Below are positions 20,307 through 28,762 of a DNA stretch of 64,000 nucleotides, piece by piece. The position numbers and the translations under genes were made by a program. Under the pieces are notes generated by a model, which was given only the letters and a program-made list of their open reading frames with translations, made no database searches and had not been told where the DNA came from. Origin of the DNA: Chlorobium sp. (GTDB lineage: Bacteria; Bacteroidota; Chlorobiia; Chlorobiales; Chlorobiaceae). The stretch lies in NCBI GenBank assembly GCA_005862285.1, contig SZXW01000010.1, forward strand, positions 682,001-746,000. Direction: 5' to 3'. Numbering within the stretch: position 1 is the first letter of the stretch; each line of letters begins with the position of its first letter.

Positions 20307-20581
20307 AAAAAATACAAGTGCGGTTTATGGTATCCCTGAACTATCACTGACTATCGATGCACAGGGCAACAGCTTTTTATGCCCCGACAATTGAACGGGA
20401 TTCAGGAGTTGAATCCAGACGATTATATACTTGTTTATGAGAGTCGAACTTTATTGATATGAACCATACTATTTCATAAGGTCAGTTTTTGTTCCTGTCT
20501 GCCGGATGAACAGCAGTTACTATCAGAAATCATTCCCTGAACATTTCAGTCTTTCAACAGCAATCTAAAATACTTGCAAAC

Positions 20582-20809
20582 ATGGCAGACGAACAGCCGA
20601 CCAATTCCCGGGACACATTCAGCACTCAATCTGACGAATCAGAAAAAATCGTCCAGTCCCTGACCGAAGCACTGAGCAACACCGTTGAGTCAGTGAGCGC
20701 GATTATCGAACCTTTGAGCAGGACATTCGGTGAGCTCAATGACAAATTGGTCAACTCAGTGAACGATGTCCTGAAATTCCTTTCGTCGTCGATTGACCAG
20801 AAAAAATAG
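20582..20809 (+). CDS. Small hypothetical protein, helical
   Basis: A 75-residue, Ser/Glu-rich protein with an N-terminal polar tail and an amphipathic helix from about residue 20 to 70 (KIVQSLTEALSNTVESV...). There are no cysteines and no signal peptide. The family is not recognised; its size and helical pattern resemble phasin-like or structural adaptor proteins, but this is only an impression. No Shine-Dalgarno is visible. It stands alone between the patatin locus and a PfkB kinase. Confidence 0.55.
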   Translation: MADEQPTNSRDTFSTQSDESEKIVQSLTEALSNTVESVSAIIEPLSRTFGELNDKLVNSVNDVLKFLSSSIDQKK

Positions 20810-20902
20810 CTTCAGGGCGATTTATCAACTACTCGGCAAAGTTCGAAAATATCCGGGAAGGTGTAGTTTCAAGGTTTTATCCGAAACACAGGTATAAAGG
20901 AC

Positions 20903-21778
20903 ATGAATCCAGCGGGCCGGAAATCAGGACTGTTTTGCGGGATGACGACAGTCGATATCATCTATCTGATTGAAAACCTGCCGGCAATCGATGAGAAAAT
21001 TGTTGCGCTGGACCAGCTCGTTGTTGCCGGTGGTCCTGCAACCAATGCGGCAGTCGCATTTTCTGCATTGGGCGGAAAAAGCACATTGGCCTCTGTCCTC
21101 GGCAAGCACCCTTTAGCTGTAACAGCTCGAAATGATTTGAAAAAATATCATGTCAGCCATATTGATCTGATTCATAACCATGTCGAAGTGCCGGTGCTTT
21201 CATCTGTCATGGTCAGGAAATCAATGGGAGAGCGTTCTGTGGTTTCCATCAATGCAGTGAAGATTCAGGCAAAAGAGTGTTGTGATTTGAACCTTCTGAA
21301 TGGGGTCGATATTGTTCTGGTCGATGGACATCAGATGAAGACCTCTGTCCAGTTGTGTTCATATGCTCGTCAAATAGGGATTCCCTGTATCATGGATGCC
21401 GGGAGCTGGAAAGATGGGAGTGACGAATTGCTGCCGCTGATTGATTATGTCATCTGTTCCGAAAGGTTTTTGCCGCCGAAATGTGTTACGTTGCAGGATG
21501 TTATCGAATATGTAAAACAGCGAGGGATCAGGCATCTGTCGATCACCCGTGGCGATAAGCCGATACTCTATATCGACAATGATCGGGAAGGTTATATAGA
21601 AATCGATCGTACGAAAGTGATTGATACGCTGGGAGCAGGGGATATCCTTCACGGGGCCTTTTGTTATTACCTGTTAACCTCCGGCAGAGATTTTGTAAAA
21701 GCCCTTGCAGAAGCATCGAGGATCGCTTCATTGTCCTGCATGTATTTCGGTACGAGGGAGTGGATTGGTATGATATAA
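20903..21778 (+). CDS. PfkB-family carbohydrate kinase
   Basis: The 291-residue ribokinase-fold protein has the N-terminal substrate motif GGPATNAAVAFSALGG (about 43-58) and the C-terminal PfkB signature DTLGAGDILHGAF, which holds the catalytic Asp and anion hole. It phosphorylates a sugar or nucleoside hydroxyl; the substrate is not predictable. AAGGA precedes the ATG. The DUF1847 gene follows after 28 bases on the same strand, so the two may be cotranscribed. Confidence 0.88.
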   Translation: MNPAGRKSGLFCGMTTVDIIYLIENLPAIDEKIVALDQLVVAGGPATNAAVAFSALGGKSTLASVLGKHPLAVTARNDLKKYHVSHIDLIHNHVEVPVLSSVMVRKSMGERSVVSINAVKIQAKECCDLNLLNGVDIVLVDGHQMKTSVQLCSYARQIGIPCIMDAGSWKDGSDELLPLIDYVICSERFLPPKCVTLQDVIEYVKQRGIRHLSITRGDKPILYIDNDREGYIEIDRTKVIDTLGAGDILHGAFCYYLLTSGRDFVKALAEASRIASLSCMYFGTREWIGMI

Positions 21779-21806
21779 CTTACTGAACAAAACAGAGAGA
21801 GTATTT

Positions 21807-22481
21807 ATGAGCATTAAACAAAAGAGACAAAAAACATATGATCCGGGTTGTACCGACTGCGGTACACTGAACTGTTATCGCCGTGAAAAGGAGTTTCCCG
21901 ACTTTTGTCTCACAGGTTCAGTAAGCAATGAAGATGCGGACAACATCACCGCCCAGTACCGGGGAGAAGGCATCGATGCCCGTATTGCCAGAGTGTCAGC
22001 AGAGATCGAGGGGGCTTTTTACGGTAAACTTACCCGCGTCGAGGAGATCATAGCTTTTGCCAGACGTCTCGGAGTGAGGAAAGTCGGTCTGGCTACCTGT
22101 ATCGGACTTGTGGAAGAAGCTCGGCTTTTCAGCAAGGTTCTCAAGGCTCATGATCTTGAGCCCGTTTCAGTGCTTTGCAAGATCGGTTCGGTGGACAAAA
22201 CGGAAATAGGCATAGACGATTCGTTCAAGATACAGAAAGGCTGTCATGAAGCCATGTGCAATCCAATCCTTCAGGCAAAGTATCTCGAAGACCAAGGAAC
22301 CCGGCTCAATATCGTTATCGGGCTTTGTGTCGGCCACGATTCTCTGTTTATGAAATATTCGGAAGCCCCGGTCACAACTCTGATCACCAAGGACAGGATT
22401 TTGGGACATAACCCTGCAGCGGCATTGTATACATCAGGTTTCTACTACAAACGGCTGTTCGAAAACAACAGGGATATTTAG
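21807..22481 (+). CDS. DUF1847 cysteine-rich metal-binding protein
   Basis: A 224-residue protein with an N-terminal cysteine cluster CTDCGTLNC plus a further C at position 34, then C97, C122 and CHEAMCNP and GLCVGHD motifs, matching the DUF1847 pattern. The cysteines could hold an Fe-S cluster or zinc. No biochemical role is established as far as I know. It is probably cotranscribed with the PfkB kinase upstream, and the stop lies 16 bases from the convergent amidohydrolase. Confidence 0.75.
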   Translation: MSIKQKRQKTYDPGCTDCGTLNCYRREKEFPDFCLTGSVSNEDADNITAQYRGEGIDARIARVSAEIEGAFYGKLTRVEEIIAFARRLGVRKVGLATCIGLVEEARLFSKVLKAHDLEPVSVLCKIGSVDKTEIGIDDSFKIQKGCHEAMCNPILQAKYLEDQGTRLNIVIGLCVGHDSLFMKYSEAPVTTLITKDRILGHNPAAALYTSGFYYKRLFENNRDI

Positions 22482-22497
22482 GACAGAGAGTGGTCAA

Positions 22498-23952
22498 TCA
22501 TGCCAGGTAAAGGTACTTCATGGCATTGACATGGCATAACTGGTGCTTTTCATCAAGCGTAAACGCATCAGTATTTGCAAAATATTCCAGGTATTTGCCA
22601 TAGGTCTCGATATCCTGAAGATTGATCATGAAATCCGAGCCGAAAATGATTTTTTCAAGCAGCACTTTCCTTTCAGCTGCACTGAAACGATCAAGGAAGA
22701 TCTTCATCTTGCCATAAATTTTCTCGTCGACTCCCTGATATGAAATATCCGTGTAAACATTATCATATGACAGGGCAAGTTCGGCAACCTTGTCTCGCCA
22801 GTCATCCCTGCCGGCACCTCCGAAATGACCAAGATTGAGGCGCAGCTGATTGTATATTTCAACTTCCTGATCGCCCTGTTTTACAGCAAACCCCAGAACT
22901 TTCGCCCATTTTTCCGGACTTGAATAGTTCCTGTATTTCTTGTCCACCAGAAATCCGCCATCACTGCAATGCGCCGTTACCGGGATATTGTGCTTTATGC
23001 AGAAATCATAGAGATAACAGACTTTTTCCCATTCCTGCCGCCATTCTTCTTCATCACTGTATTCATCCTGCTCGGGCCAGGGATTGAATCCGAGCGGAGG
23101 ATAGACTTTGATCCCGGCAAAGTCGTGTGAGCCGATCGATTCGATATTGCCGTTGAATTCTCTCCAATCCCTCTCTGAAAGTTTCCGATACCGGATTTCG
23201 GGTGTTGTATCATTTTCGAAATCGCTGAAATTCTTGTCAAGAAGATCTTCGAGAAAGCTCGGGCGGCCGTCGCTTGGAGGGAAAGATTTCAACTGGTAAT
23301 TCCGAGTATTGAGCCCCATGAAAGGATGGATTTCGAAAAGCGGCGGGGGAGGGTTTTCTGCAGGCTTGATGTAATCGGCCCTGTGCCGGTAATAGTCCCT
23401 TATTCCGAGGCAAAGGTCTTCGATCTGGGCGACAATGGGCTTCCAGCGCACCTTGTACGGGGACTTCGAGTTCTGGTAATTCTTGAGTCCGAAATCCATG
23501 ATAAGGGGTGTCATCACAATTTTGTCATATACTTTGACTCCGTTGCCTCCATTCAGGGTCAATCCGCCCTTCGAATCATATGTTTTCCTCAATTCCTCTT
23601 CAAGCTGGATCATGCAGTCGCCGATATCCGTTTCCATGACAGCCAGCAGATTCATGATATTGGCCACCTTTTCCCTGATTTTTCCTGTAATTGCAGCCCT
23701 GGAGGAAGGGATGATGAGAAATGGCATGATAATCAGGGCAAACAGTGCAAGCAGTATGATCATGATCAGAAGAGGCAGGAACAGCAGCAGCCAGACAAGG
23801 ATTTTGATAACGATATTGATCGTGCTCACCTTGTCGAAAAGGATCAATATCCATTTTGGCATCGTATCCTTGAATGTCCGCTTGATCATCGCCGTGAGAT
23901 TGGGATGGCTCAGGTTCATCATATGGCAATGGGCATCAAAGAAAACCGGCAT
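22498..23952 (-). CDS. Amidohydrolase-family metal hydrolase with membrane insertion
   Basis: The 484-residue protein starts with the metal-binding HxH of TIM-barrel amidohydrolases (FDAHCHM, H8/H10). It is then interrupted by a very hydrophobic stretch (about 44-82) long enough for two membrane helices, after which the barrel resumes. Later metal and catalytic motifs are VTAHCSDGG, NLGHFGG and the Asp in IFGSDFMI. It may hydrolyse or decarboxylate a membrane-associated substrate. AGGAG precedes the ATG. The gene is convergent with DUF1847. Confidence 0.75.
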   Translation of the reverse strand: MPVFFDAHCHMMNLSHPNLTAMIKRTFKDTMPKWILILFDKVSTINIVIKILVWLLLFLPLLIMIILLALFALIIMPFLIIPSSRAAITGKIREKVANIMNLLAVMETDIGDCMIQLEEELRKTYDSKGGLTLNGGNGVKVYDKIVMTPLIMDFGLKNYQNSKSPYKVRWKPIVAQIEDLCLGIRDYYRHRADYIKPAENPPPPLFEIHPFMGLNTRNYQLKSFPPSDGRPSFLEDLLDKNFSDFENDTTPEIRYRKLSERDWREFNGNIESIGSHDFAGIKVYPPLGFNPWPEQDEYSDEEEWRQEWEKVCYLYDFCIKHNIPVTAHCSDGGFLVDKKYRNYSSPEKWAKVLGFAVKQGDQEVEIYNQLRLNLGHFGGAGRDDWRDKVAELALSYDNVYTDISYQGVDEKIYGKMKIFLDRFSAAERKVLLEKIIFGSDFMINLQDIETYGKYLEYFANTDAFTLDEKHQLCHVNAMKYLYLA

Positions 23953-24123
23953 GGCGCTTCTCCTGGTAAGTTTTTACGATTTAAACCTGATTTTTCCGGT
24001 TTCCGGAGAAGCCGTTAAATCTGAGGTGGATCACGATCGGTGCTGGTGATGAAGAAATCAATATTGCTTCATCCATGGGAAAACGTGTTCACTGATCGAT
24101 GGGGCTCCTGAAAAAATACCATA

Positions 24124-24142
24124 ATTGAGCGGTATTCTCAAT
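24124..24142. repeat. Operator-like dyad ATTGAG-N7-CTCAAT
   Basis: A perfect six-base inverted repeat lies just upstream of a TATAAT at 24155. A further AATTGAG half-site follows at 24165. It is consistent with a regulator-binding site for the divergent genes; no regulator is known. Confidence 0.35.
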
Positions 24143-24340
24143 CAAAAGAGTTGGTATAATAGGAAATTGAGATAGATTTATACAGAGATCGTACCTTTCA
24201 TATTTCATTCTTTAATACTCTTCCGTGAATTGTATTTCGGTCGAATTTTTCATGAACTGGTTATTCTTAGTGATTTTTTTTAGCTAAATGACGATCGGTA
24301 TGTCATATGATTTCAGGCATTTTTAGTGAAATTTCACACG

Positions 24341-24377
24341 TCCGGATTAAGCTTAGCTTAACCCTGGCAGATCCGGA
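24341..24377. repeat. Nested inverted repeats upstream of the RiPP maturase
   Basis: Outer arms TCCGGAT (24341-24347) and ATCCGGA (24371-24377) enclose inner arms TTAAGC/GCTTAA with a 3-base spacer. This could be an operator or leader structure about 70 bases ahead of the radical SAM gene. Confidence 0.35.
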
Positions 24378-24444
24378 TCGAACCTTAAAGCTACAGGATC
24401 AGTATCTCTCAGTGAGATGTGTCAATTCACTTAATAAATAGAGC

Positions 24445-25599
24445 ATGATATTTTCCCCTGATGAAGTAATCAATCATCGAAAACCTGTCACTGAAAATCC
24501 GGCAAGAAGATTGTGTACGCTTGTCGTAACTCATCAATGCAATCTTCAGTGTGTTTATTGTTATGAATCGTATAAATCATACAAGTCGATGCCTGTCGAT
24601 ATTGCTAAAGATATCATTACATCGGAATTTGATTTTGTAGCCAAATCCTCTCAATTCAAAGAAATATCCATAGATTTTATCGGGGGAGAACCTCTTCTGA
24701 AGTTCGATCTCATAAAGGAAATTGCCGAATGGATTTGGTCTGCACCACGCCCTGTACCGTACATATTGTTTTCCACTACAAACGGAACATTGCTCGATGG
24801 AGCAATGAAGGAATGGTTCCGCCACCATAAAAAGCGGTTTTACCTGAGTTTGAGTTTTGATGGCACATCTGAGATGCATCGAATCAATCGAGGGGAATGC
24901 CTTGATGACATTGATCTTGATTTTTTTTATGAAAATTGGCCTGATCAACCGCTTAAGATGACAATTTCTCCAGAAACTGTCGATTCTCTATGCCAGGGTA
25001 TAATTTTTCTGCAGGAAAAGGGATTCAGGGTAGGCGCAAGCCTGGGGTATGGAATGCCATGGAATGAAAAGTCTGTTGCGGAATATGGAAAACAGCTTCA
25101 GATCTTGGGTGAATATTATCTTGAACATAAAAACATTCAACCGGTTTCCTTACTCGATCTTCCTCTTCAGTATACATTGGAAAAACCTTCCCCTGCCCAG
25201 TCGAAATTCTGTGGCGCCGGTACACATATGGCCGCCTATGACGTAGATGGCACTGCTTATCCCTGCCATATGTTTACTCCTCTTGTGTTGAAATCCGACA
25301 AATCTGATATTCATGTATTGCAGTTTATCGAAAACGAACAATACAGCGATTTGCGATGCAGGGGATGTGTTCTGGAGAAGATCTGTCCAACCTGTTATGG
25401 TATGAATTATAAGCAGAGAGGAGACATAGCTCTCAGAGATGAAATGGTGTGCCGTCTTTTCAAGGAGCAGGTGCTTGCGAATTGCTGGTTCAAAACCCAA
25501 CTGTTAAAACGAAAAAAGATGAATGAGAATTTGTCAGTTGAAGACATCAGGTTGGCCAAATCTTGCTTATTTCTTTTAAAAGAATTTAATTTCCAGTAA
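24445..25599 (+). CDS. Radical SAM/SPASM peptide maturase, CXXX-repeat type
   Basis: The 384-residue enzyme has the radical SAM cluster motif CNLQCVYC (C32, C36, C39), the SAM-contact GGEP (80-83) and a C-terminal SPASM region with cysteines at 256, 274, 305, 308, 314, 317 and 336 (including CRGCVLEKICPTCYGMNY), enough for auxiliary Fe-S clusters. Enzymes of this kind form thioether or other carbon crosslinks on ribosomal peptides. A Cys-rich peptide with CXXX spacing begins 24 bases after its stop, so it is most likely a maturase of that target family. The exact chemistry cannot be read from sequence. Confidence 0.88.
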   Translation: MIFSPDEVINHRKPVTENPARRLCTLVVTHQCNLQCVYCYESYKSYKSMPVDIAKDIITSEFDFVAKSSQFKEISIDFIGGEPLLKFDLIKEIAEWIWSAPRPVPYILFSTTNGTLLDGAMKEWFRHHKKRFYLSLSFDGTSEMHRINRGECLDDIDLDFFYENWPDQPLKMTISPETVDSLCQGIIFLQEKGFRVGASLGYGMPWNEKSVAEYGKQLQILGEYYLEHKNIQPVSLLDLPLQYTLEKPSPAQSKFCGAGTHMAAYDVDGTAYPCHMFTPLVLKSDKSDIHVLQFIENEQYSDLRCRGCVLEKICPTCYGMNYKQRGDIALRDEMVCRLFKEQVLANCWFKTQLLKRKKMNENLSVEDIRLAKSCLFLLKEFNFQ

Positions 25600-25623
25600 A
25601 TGCAATCAAAAAGGAGGGTTTCT

Positions 25624-25830
25624 ATGACACATATTACATCCCTGGATATGGATTTTCTTCAGGAGGAAGTATCGGTATACGAGATGGTCAATGGTGATGT
25701 CTCTATGATTTGCGGGGACTATTTAGCAAAAAACAAAGAATGCTCGGATTGTTCCGGTACATGTGAAGGTACTGTATCGTGCATATGTGGGGGGAGTTGT
25801 TCCGGTACATGTCACGGTAGTACCAAATAA
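25624..25830 (+). CDS. Cysteine-rich RiPP precursor with CXXX repeats
   Basis: A 68-residue peptide. Residues 1-37 form an acidic leader (MTHITSLDMDFLQEE...), and the C-terminal core holds cysteines at 40, 43, 47, 53, 55, 59 and 63, with one more at 30. The core repeats CSGTC-x-G twice and reads as CXXX units (CSGT, CEGT, CGGS, CSGT, CHGS). AAGGAGGG nine bases ahead fixes ATG 25624 as the start. It directly follows the radical SAM maturase. The core is the presumed site of thioether or similar crosslinks; no leader-cleavage GG is obvious near the boundary. Confidence 0.85.
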   Translation: MTHITSLDMDFLQEEVSVYEMVNGDVSMICGDYLAKNKECSDCSGTCEGTVSCICGGSCSGTCHGSTK

Positions 25831-25919
25831 GTTTTCATGTTCAGCCTGCTACTGGCAGGGATGCCGAAAGATATCGTAATTCCCCCGGGACCCTTGACAA
25901 TAAGGCTTGCGACTTGCAA

Positions 25920-27767
25920 TTACCGTTCATAATGGCTTGATTGAAGATTGTACAGTTTTGCATAGTGTGAATCCTTTTGCATGAGTTCTTCATGTGATCC
26001 ACTTTCTATTATACTTCCGTTTTCGAGCACAAGAATCCGGTCAACCATTCTGATTGTGGAAAATCTGTGGCTTATTATGATTGCGGTTTGCCCTTTGGTA
26101 ATCCGAAGAAAGTGATCAAACAGATTATGTTCCGACTGAATGTCAAGTGAACTGGTTGGTTCATCCAAGATGATTAAGGGAGCTTCTTTCAGGAATGTGC
26201 GCGCGAGAGCAATTTTCTGCCATTGTCCTGTGCTTAATTCTGTTCCTTCTTCGAATAATCTTCCAAGTTGTGTTTCATAACCACGGGGAAGCTTTTCTGC
26301 AATTTTGTCTGCACCGGAAAATGAGGCTGCCTGCATGATACGTTTGTGTTCATGTTGTGATTCTATATCCCCGTAATGGATATTTTCACGCACAGTTGTC
26401 TGATAACGTGCATAGTTCTGCAGAAGAACGGCTAAATTGCGTCTCAAATCCGCTACGTTAAAATTCCTGATATTGATTCCATCGATAAGTATCGATCCTT
26501 CTGTTGGATCATAGAGCCGGCAAAGAAGTTTGACAATAGTGGTCTTTCCCGCACCGTTCTCACCTACAAGTGCAACATGTTCTCCCGGTTTGATGGTAAA
26601 AGAAACATTATCAATTGCGCATGTAGAGCTACCCGGATATCGGAAGGTTACCTGGTCGAAATTGATACCTTTGCTGATCTTTGCCGGAAAAGCATTTGAG
26701 GTTGATGGTTTGCCGATTTTTTGTTCAATTGCAAGAAATAATTCGTAGTCGGACAGAAAAAGGGAGTCTTCGTACAGTGATGCAAGTGAACCGAGGGCTT
26801 CTTTCAGAGCAGTTAATCCTCGCTGGAAAGCCTGAAAGCACATCACAAGAGAGCCGATTGTTACCAATCCAAGAAGAGTTTTGCGGATAATATATACCAG
26901 AACTATAAAAACTGCGGAAATCGAAGGAATCTGGGAAGCAAAATCTGTGCTGTGCTGTTTTATCAAAAGCTTCAGATTTTCTGAGCGAACTCTCTTTCGG
27001 TATTCGTCATAGAGTTTTTTAAAAAAAGAACCGATTTCCAGCAGACGAACTTCCATAGCATGTTCTTCTCCTGTAAGAATATAGCTGAGGTATGCAGCTT
27101 TTCGCTCAATTTGGGTCTGCTTATGCTTCTGTCTGTAAATTCTTTGAGAAAAAACAAGTTGAACCATAAATCCGGGAATCGCTGAAAATGCGAGTATAAA
27201 CGGTATAGTCCATTCAAATATCACGAGTAAACCGGACAAAGATATCAGGATGATCGAGTTCTGTAGAAAATTCATAAGGCTGTTAACAATATTTACCGGA
27301 CGATAGTGTGCTTCCCGCTGGGTCCTGTGAAGAAGATCGAAATAAGCGGGATTTTCGAAACATTCAAGGTCGACCAGGATTGATTTCGCGTGAATTGTTT
27401 CGGTTACCTTGTCGGTTACCAGCCTTGCCAGATGTCTGGTGACAATCAAACCAAGTGATTTTATCCCGGTTTCAAACAAAGACAGCAGGGCGATAATAAT
27501 TACCAGAAATACCGTGCTGTCAAGTAAAATTGAAGGATTGGAGGAACGTACACCGGTTGCAAGTCGATCAATGAGAACCTTTAAAAAAAAAATCAGAGCG
27601 AATGGCAACATACCTTGCAAAACAGTTACCACCAGAGATGCAGCCATCCATGTTCTACTGCATTGCCATACGAGTTGGACAGCATGCCTGATTCGAGTAA
27701 TTGAACGAATTATATTGACTGTTTTGTTCGCAATGGATTTAATTGACTGATAAAATTGGCTGTTCAT
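25920..27767 (-). CDS. ABC transporter, fused permease/ATPase (probable RiPP exporter)
   Basis: The 615-residue half-transporter has about six membrane helices in residues 35-330, then a nucleotide-binding domain with Walker A GENGAGKTT, signature LSTGQWQ (a variant of LSGGQ) and Walker B LIILDEPTSS. It lacks an N-terminal C39 peptidase domain, so leader removal would need another protease. It is convergent with the maturase-precursor pair with an 89-base gap, and is the obvious export candidate for the modified peptide, though this rests on position only. Confidence 0.88.
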   Translation of the reverse strand: MNSQFYQSIKSIANKTVNIIRSITRIRHAVQLVWQCSRTWMAASLVVTVLQGMLPFALIFFLKVLIDRLATGVRSSNPSILLDSTVFLVIIIALLSLFETGIKSLGLIVTRHLARLVTDKVTETIHAKSILVDLECFENPAYFDLLHRTQREAHYRPVNIVNSLMNFLQNSIILISLSGLLVIFEWTIPFILAFSAIPGFMVQLVFSQRIYRQKHKQTQIERKAAYLSYILTGEEHAMEVRLLEIGSFFKKLYDEYRKRVRSENLKLLIKQHSTDFASQIPSISAVFIVLVYIIRKTLLGLVTIGSLVMCFQAFQRGLTALKEALGSLASLYEDSLFLSDYELFLAIEQKIGKPSTSNAFPAKISKGINFDQVTFRYPGSSTCAIDNVSFTIKPGEHVALVGENGAGKTTIVKLLCRLYDPTEGSILIDGINIRNFNVADLRRNLAVLLQNYARYQTTVRENIHYGDIESQHEHKRIMQAASFSGADKIAEKLPRGYETQLGRLFEEGTELSTGQWQKIALARTFLKEAPLIILDEPTSSLDIQSEHNLFDHFLRITKGQTAIIISHRFSTIRMVDRILVLENGSIIESGSHEELMQKDSHYAKLYNLQSSHYER

Positions 27768-28076
27768 CGATAAAGTCGATTCATGCTGTTATGTTAAGAT
27801 TTAGTATGTAGTTACCGCGAGCTGATGGATGAATATAAAGCTGGTTTTTCATTGTCATGCTTTGTTTGTCATTCATTCAAACCCTTTTACCTGCAATAGA
27901 CTGATTGTCATGGTGATGCATGGATGGGATGTCAAAATGACTGTAACATAAGTACAAGTTTAGCACCTCTCTGCCAATCATTTATGCTTTACATGCTTAA
28001 AGATGCGTATTGAATAGAGTTTAGAGTTTGGGTTTCTGATATTTTCATTTTTTGTTCAGAGGCATTATGTTGAAGC
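27768..28076. other. Divergent intergenic region, no feature recognised
   Basis: 309 bases between the start of the ABC transporter and the start of the pentapeptide protein. It must hold both promoters; no clear -10/-35 or dyad was picked out. Confidence 0.5.
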
Positions 28077-28658
28077 ATGAAAAGAGAAGATACTGCACAT
28101 ACCGAAAATGAAAGTTTCGAGAAAGTAACATTCGGAAACGAAAACCCGTTACAGGGCGTTTACGAAGAGTGCCGGTTCATCAGGTGCCTGTTCAACGGCG
28201 CGGACCTTTCGGCTGTGATTTTCAGGAATTGTATTTTTGAAGGGTGTGACCTGAGCCTTGCCAAAGTCAGGGACACTTCATTCCAGGAGGTCCGCTTTTC
28301 TGATTGCAAGTTACTTGGCGTTCAGTTCTGTGAATGCAGGACATTCCTTCTTGAACTTGCATTTAAAGGCTGCATGCTGAAGCTCTCGATGTTCAACAGG
28401 CTCCATCTGAAAAATACGGTATTTGTCGAATGCGATCTGCAGGAAGCTGATTTCACCGAGACTGACCTGACCGGGGCGGTGTTCCGGAGGTGTGATCTTT
28501 CGCGAACGATTTTCGATCACACCAACCTTGAAAAAGCCGATTTCCGGTCTGCAACAAACTACTCCATCAACCCTGAAACCAACCGCCTGCGAAAGGCACG
28601 CTTTTCTTTGCCTGGAGTCGCCGGTCTGCTCGACCGTTACGGCATCGAGATAGAATAG
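28077..28658 (+). CDS. Pentapeptide repeat protein (McbG/Qnr-like)
   Basis: A 193-residue protein with repeated A(D/N)LxX pentapeptides (ADLSAVIFRNCIFEGCDLSLAKV..., DLTGAVFRRCDLSRTIF) that would form a right-handed quadrilateral beta-helix of about six coils. Cysteines recur at the repeat position, as in Qnr and McbG. Members of this group mimic DNA and protect gyrase from quinolones or from the peptide microcin B17. It is 309 bases from the RiPP transporter start, so a self-immunity role is conceivable but unproven; similar proteins also occur alone. Confidence 0.85.
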   Translation: MKREDTAHTENESFEKVTFGNENPLQGVYEECRFIRCLFNGADLSAVIFRNCIFEGCDLSLAKVRDTSFQEVRFSDCKLLGVQFCECRTFLLELAFKGCMLKLSMFNRLHLKNTVFVECDLQEADFTETDLTGAVFRRCDLSRTIFDHTNLEKADFRSATNYSINPETNRLRKARFSLPGVAGLLDRYGIEIE

Positions 28659-28710
28659 GTCGCAAACTTGAAAAATCTCTGCCAGAAAAGGCAATACATA
28701 GTCACAAAAT

Positions 28711-28747
28711 CCATAACCAGTTTCTTCCCGAGCACCTGTGGTTATGG
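28711..28747. terminator. Inverted repeat in convergent gap
   Basis: Arms CCATAACCA (28711-28719) and TGGTTATGG (28739-28747) with a 19-base spacer lie between the convergent pentapeptide gene and cqsA. It is a possible shared 3'-end structure. Confidence 0.35.
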
Positions 28748-28762
28748 CCGGTATGGAAACCG

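Larger units (their letters stand above)
23953..24444. other. AT-rich intergenic region with dyad symmetries
   Basis: 492 bases with no credible gene, lying between the divergent starts of the amidohydrolase and the radical SAM maturase. It contains the two dyad elements listed separately and a TATAAT at 24155-24160 without a well-spaced -35 box. Confidence 0.5.

Noticed and set aside
23326-24018. 230-codon plus-strand frame opposite the amidohydrolase
   Set aside because: It is antisense to the HxH and membrane-segment part of a good gene; product looks like a shadow.
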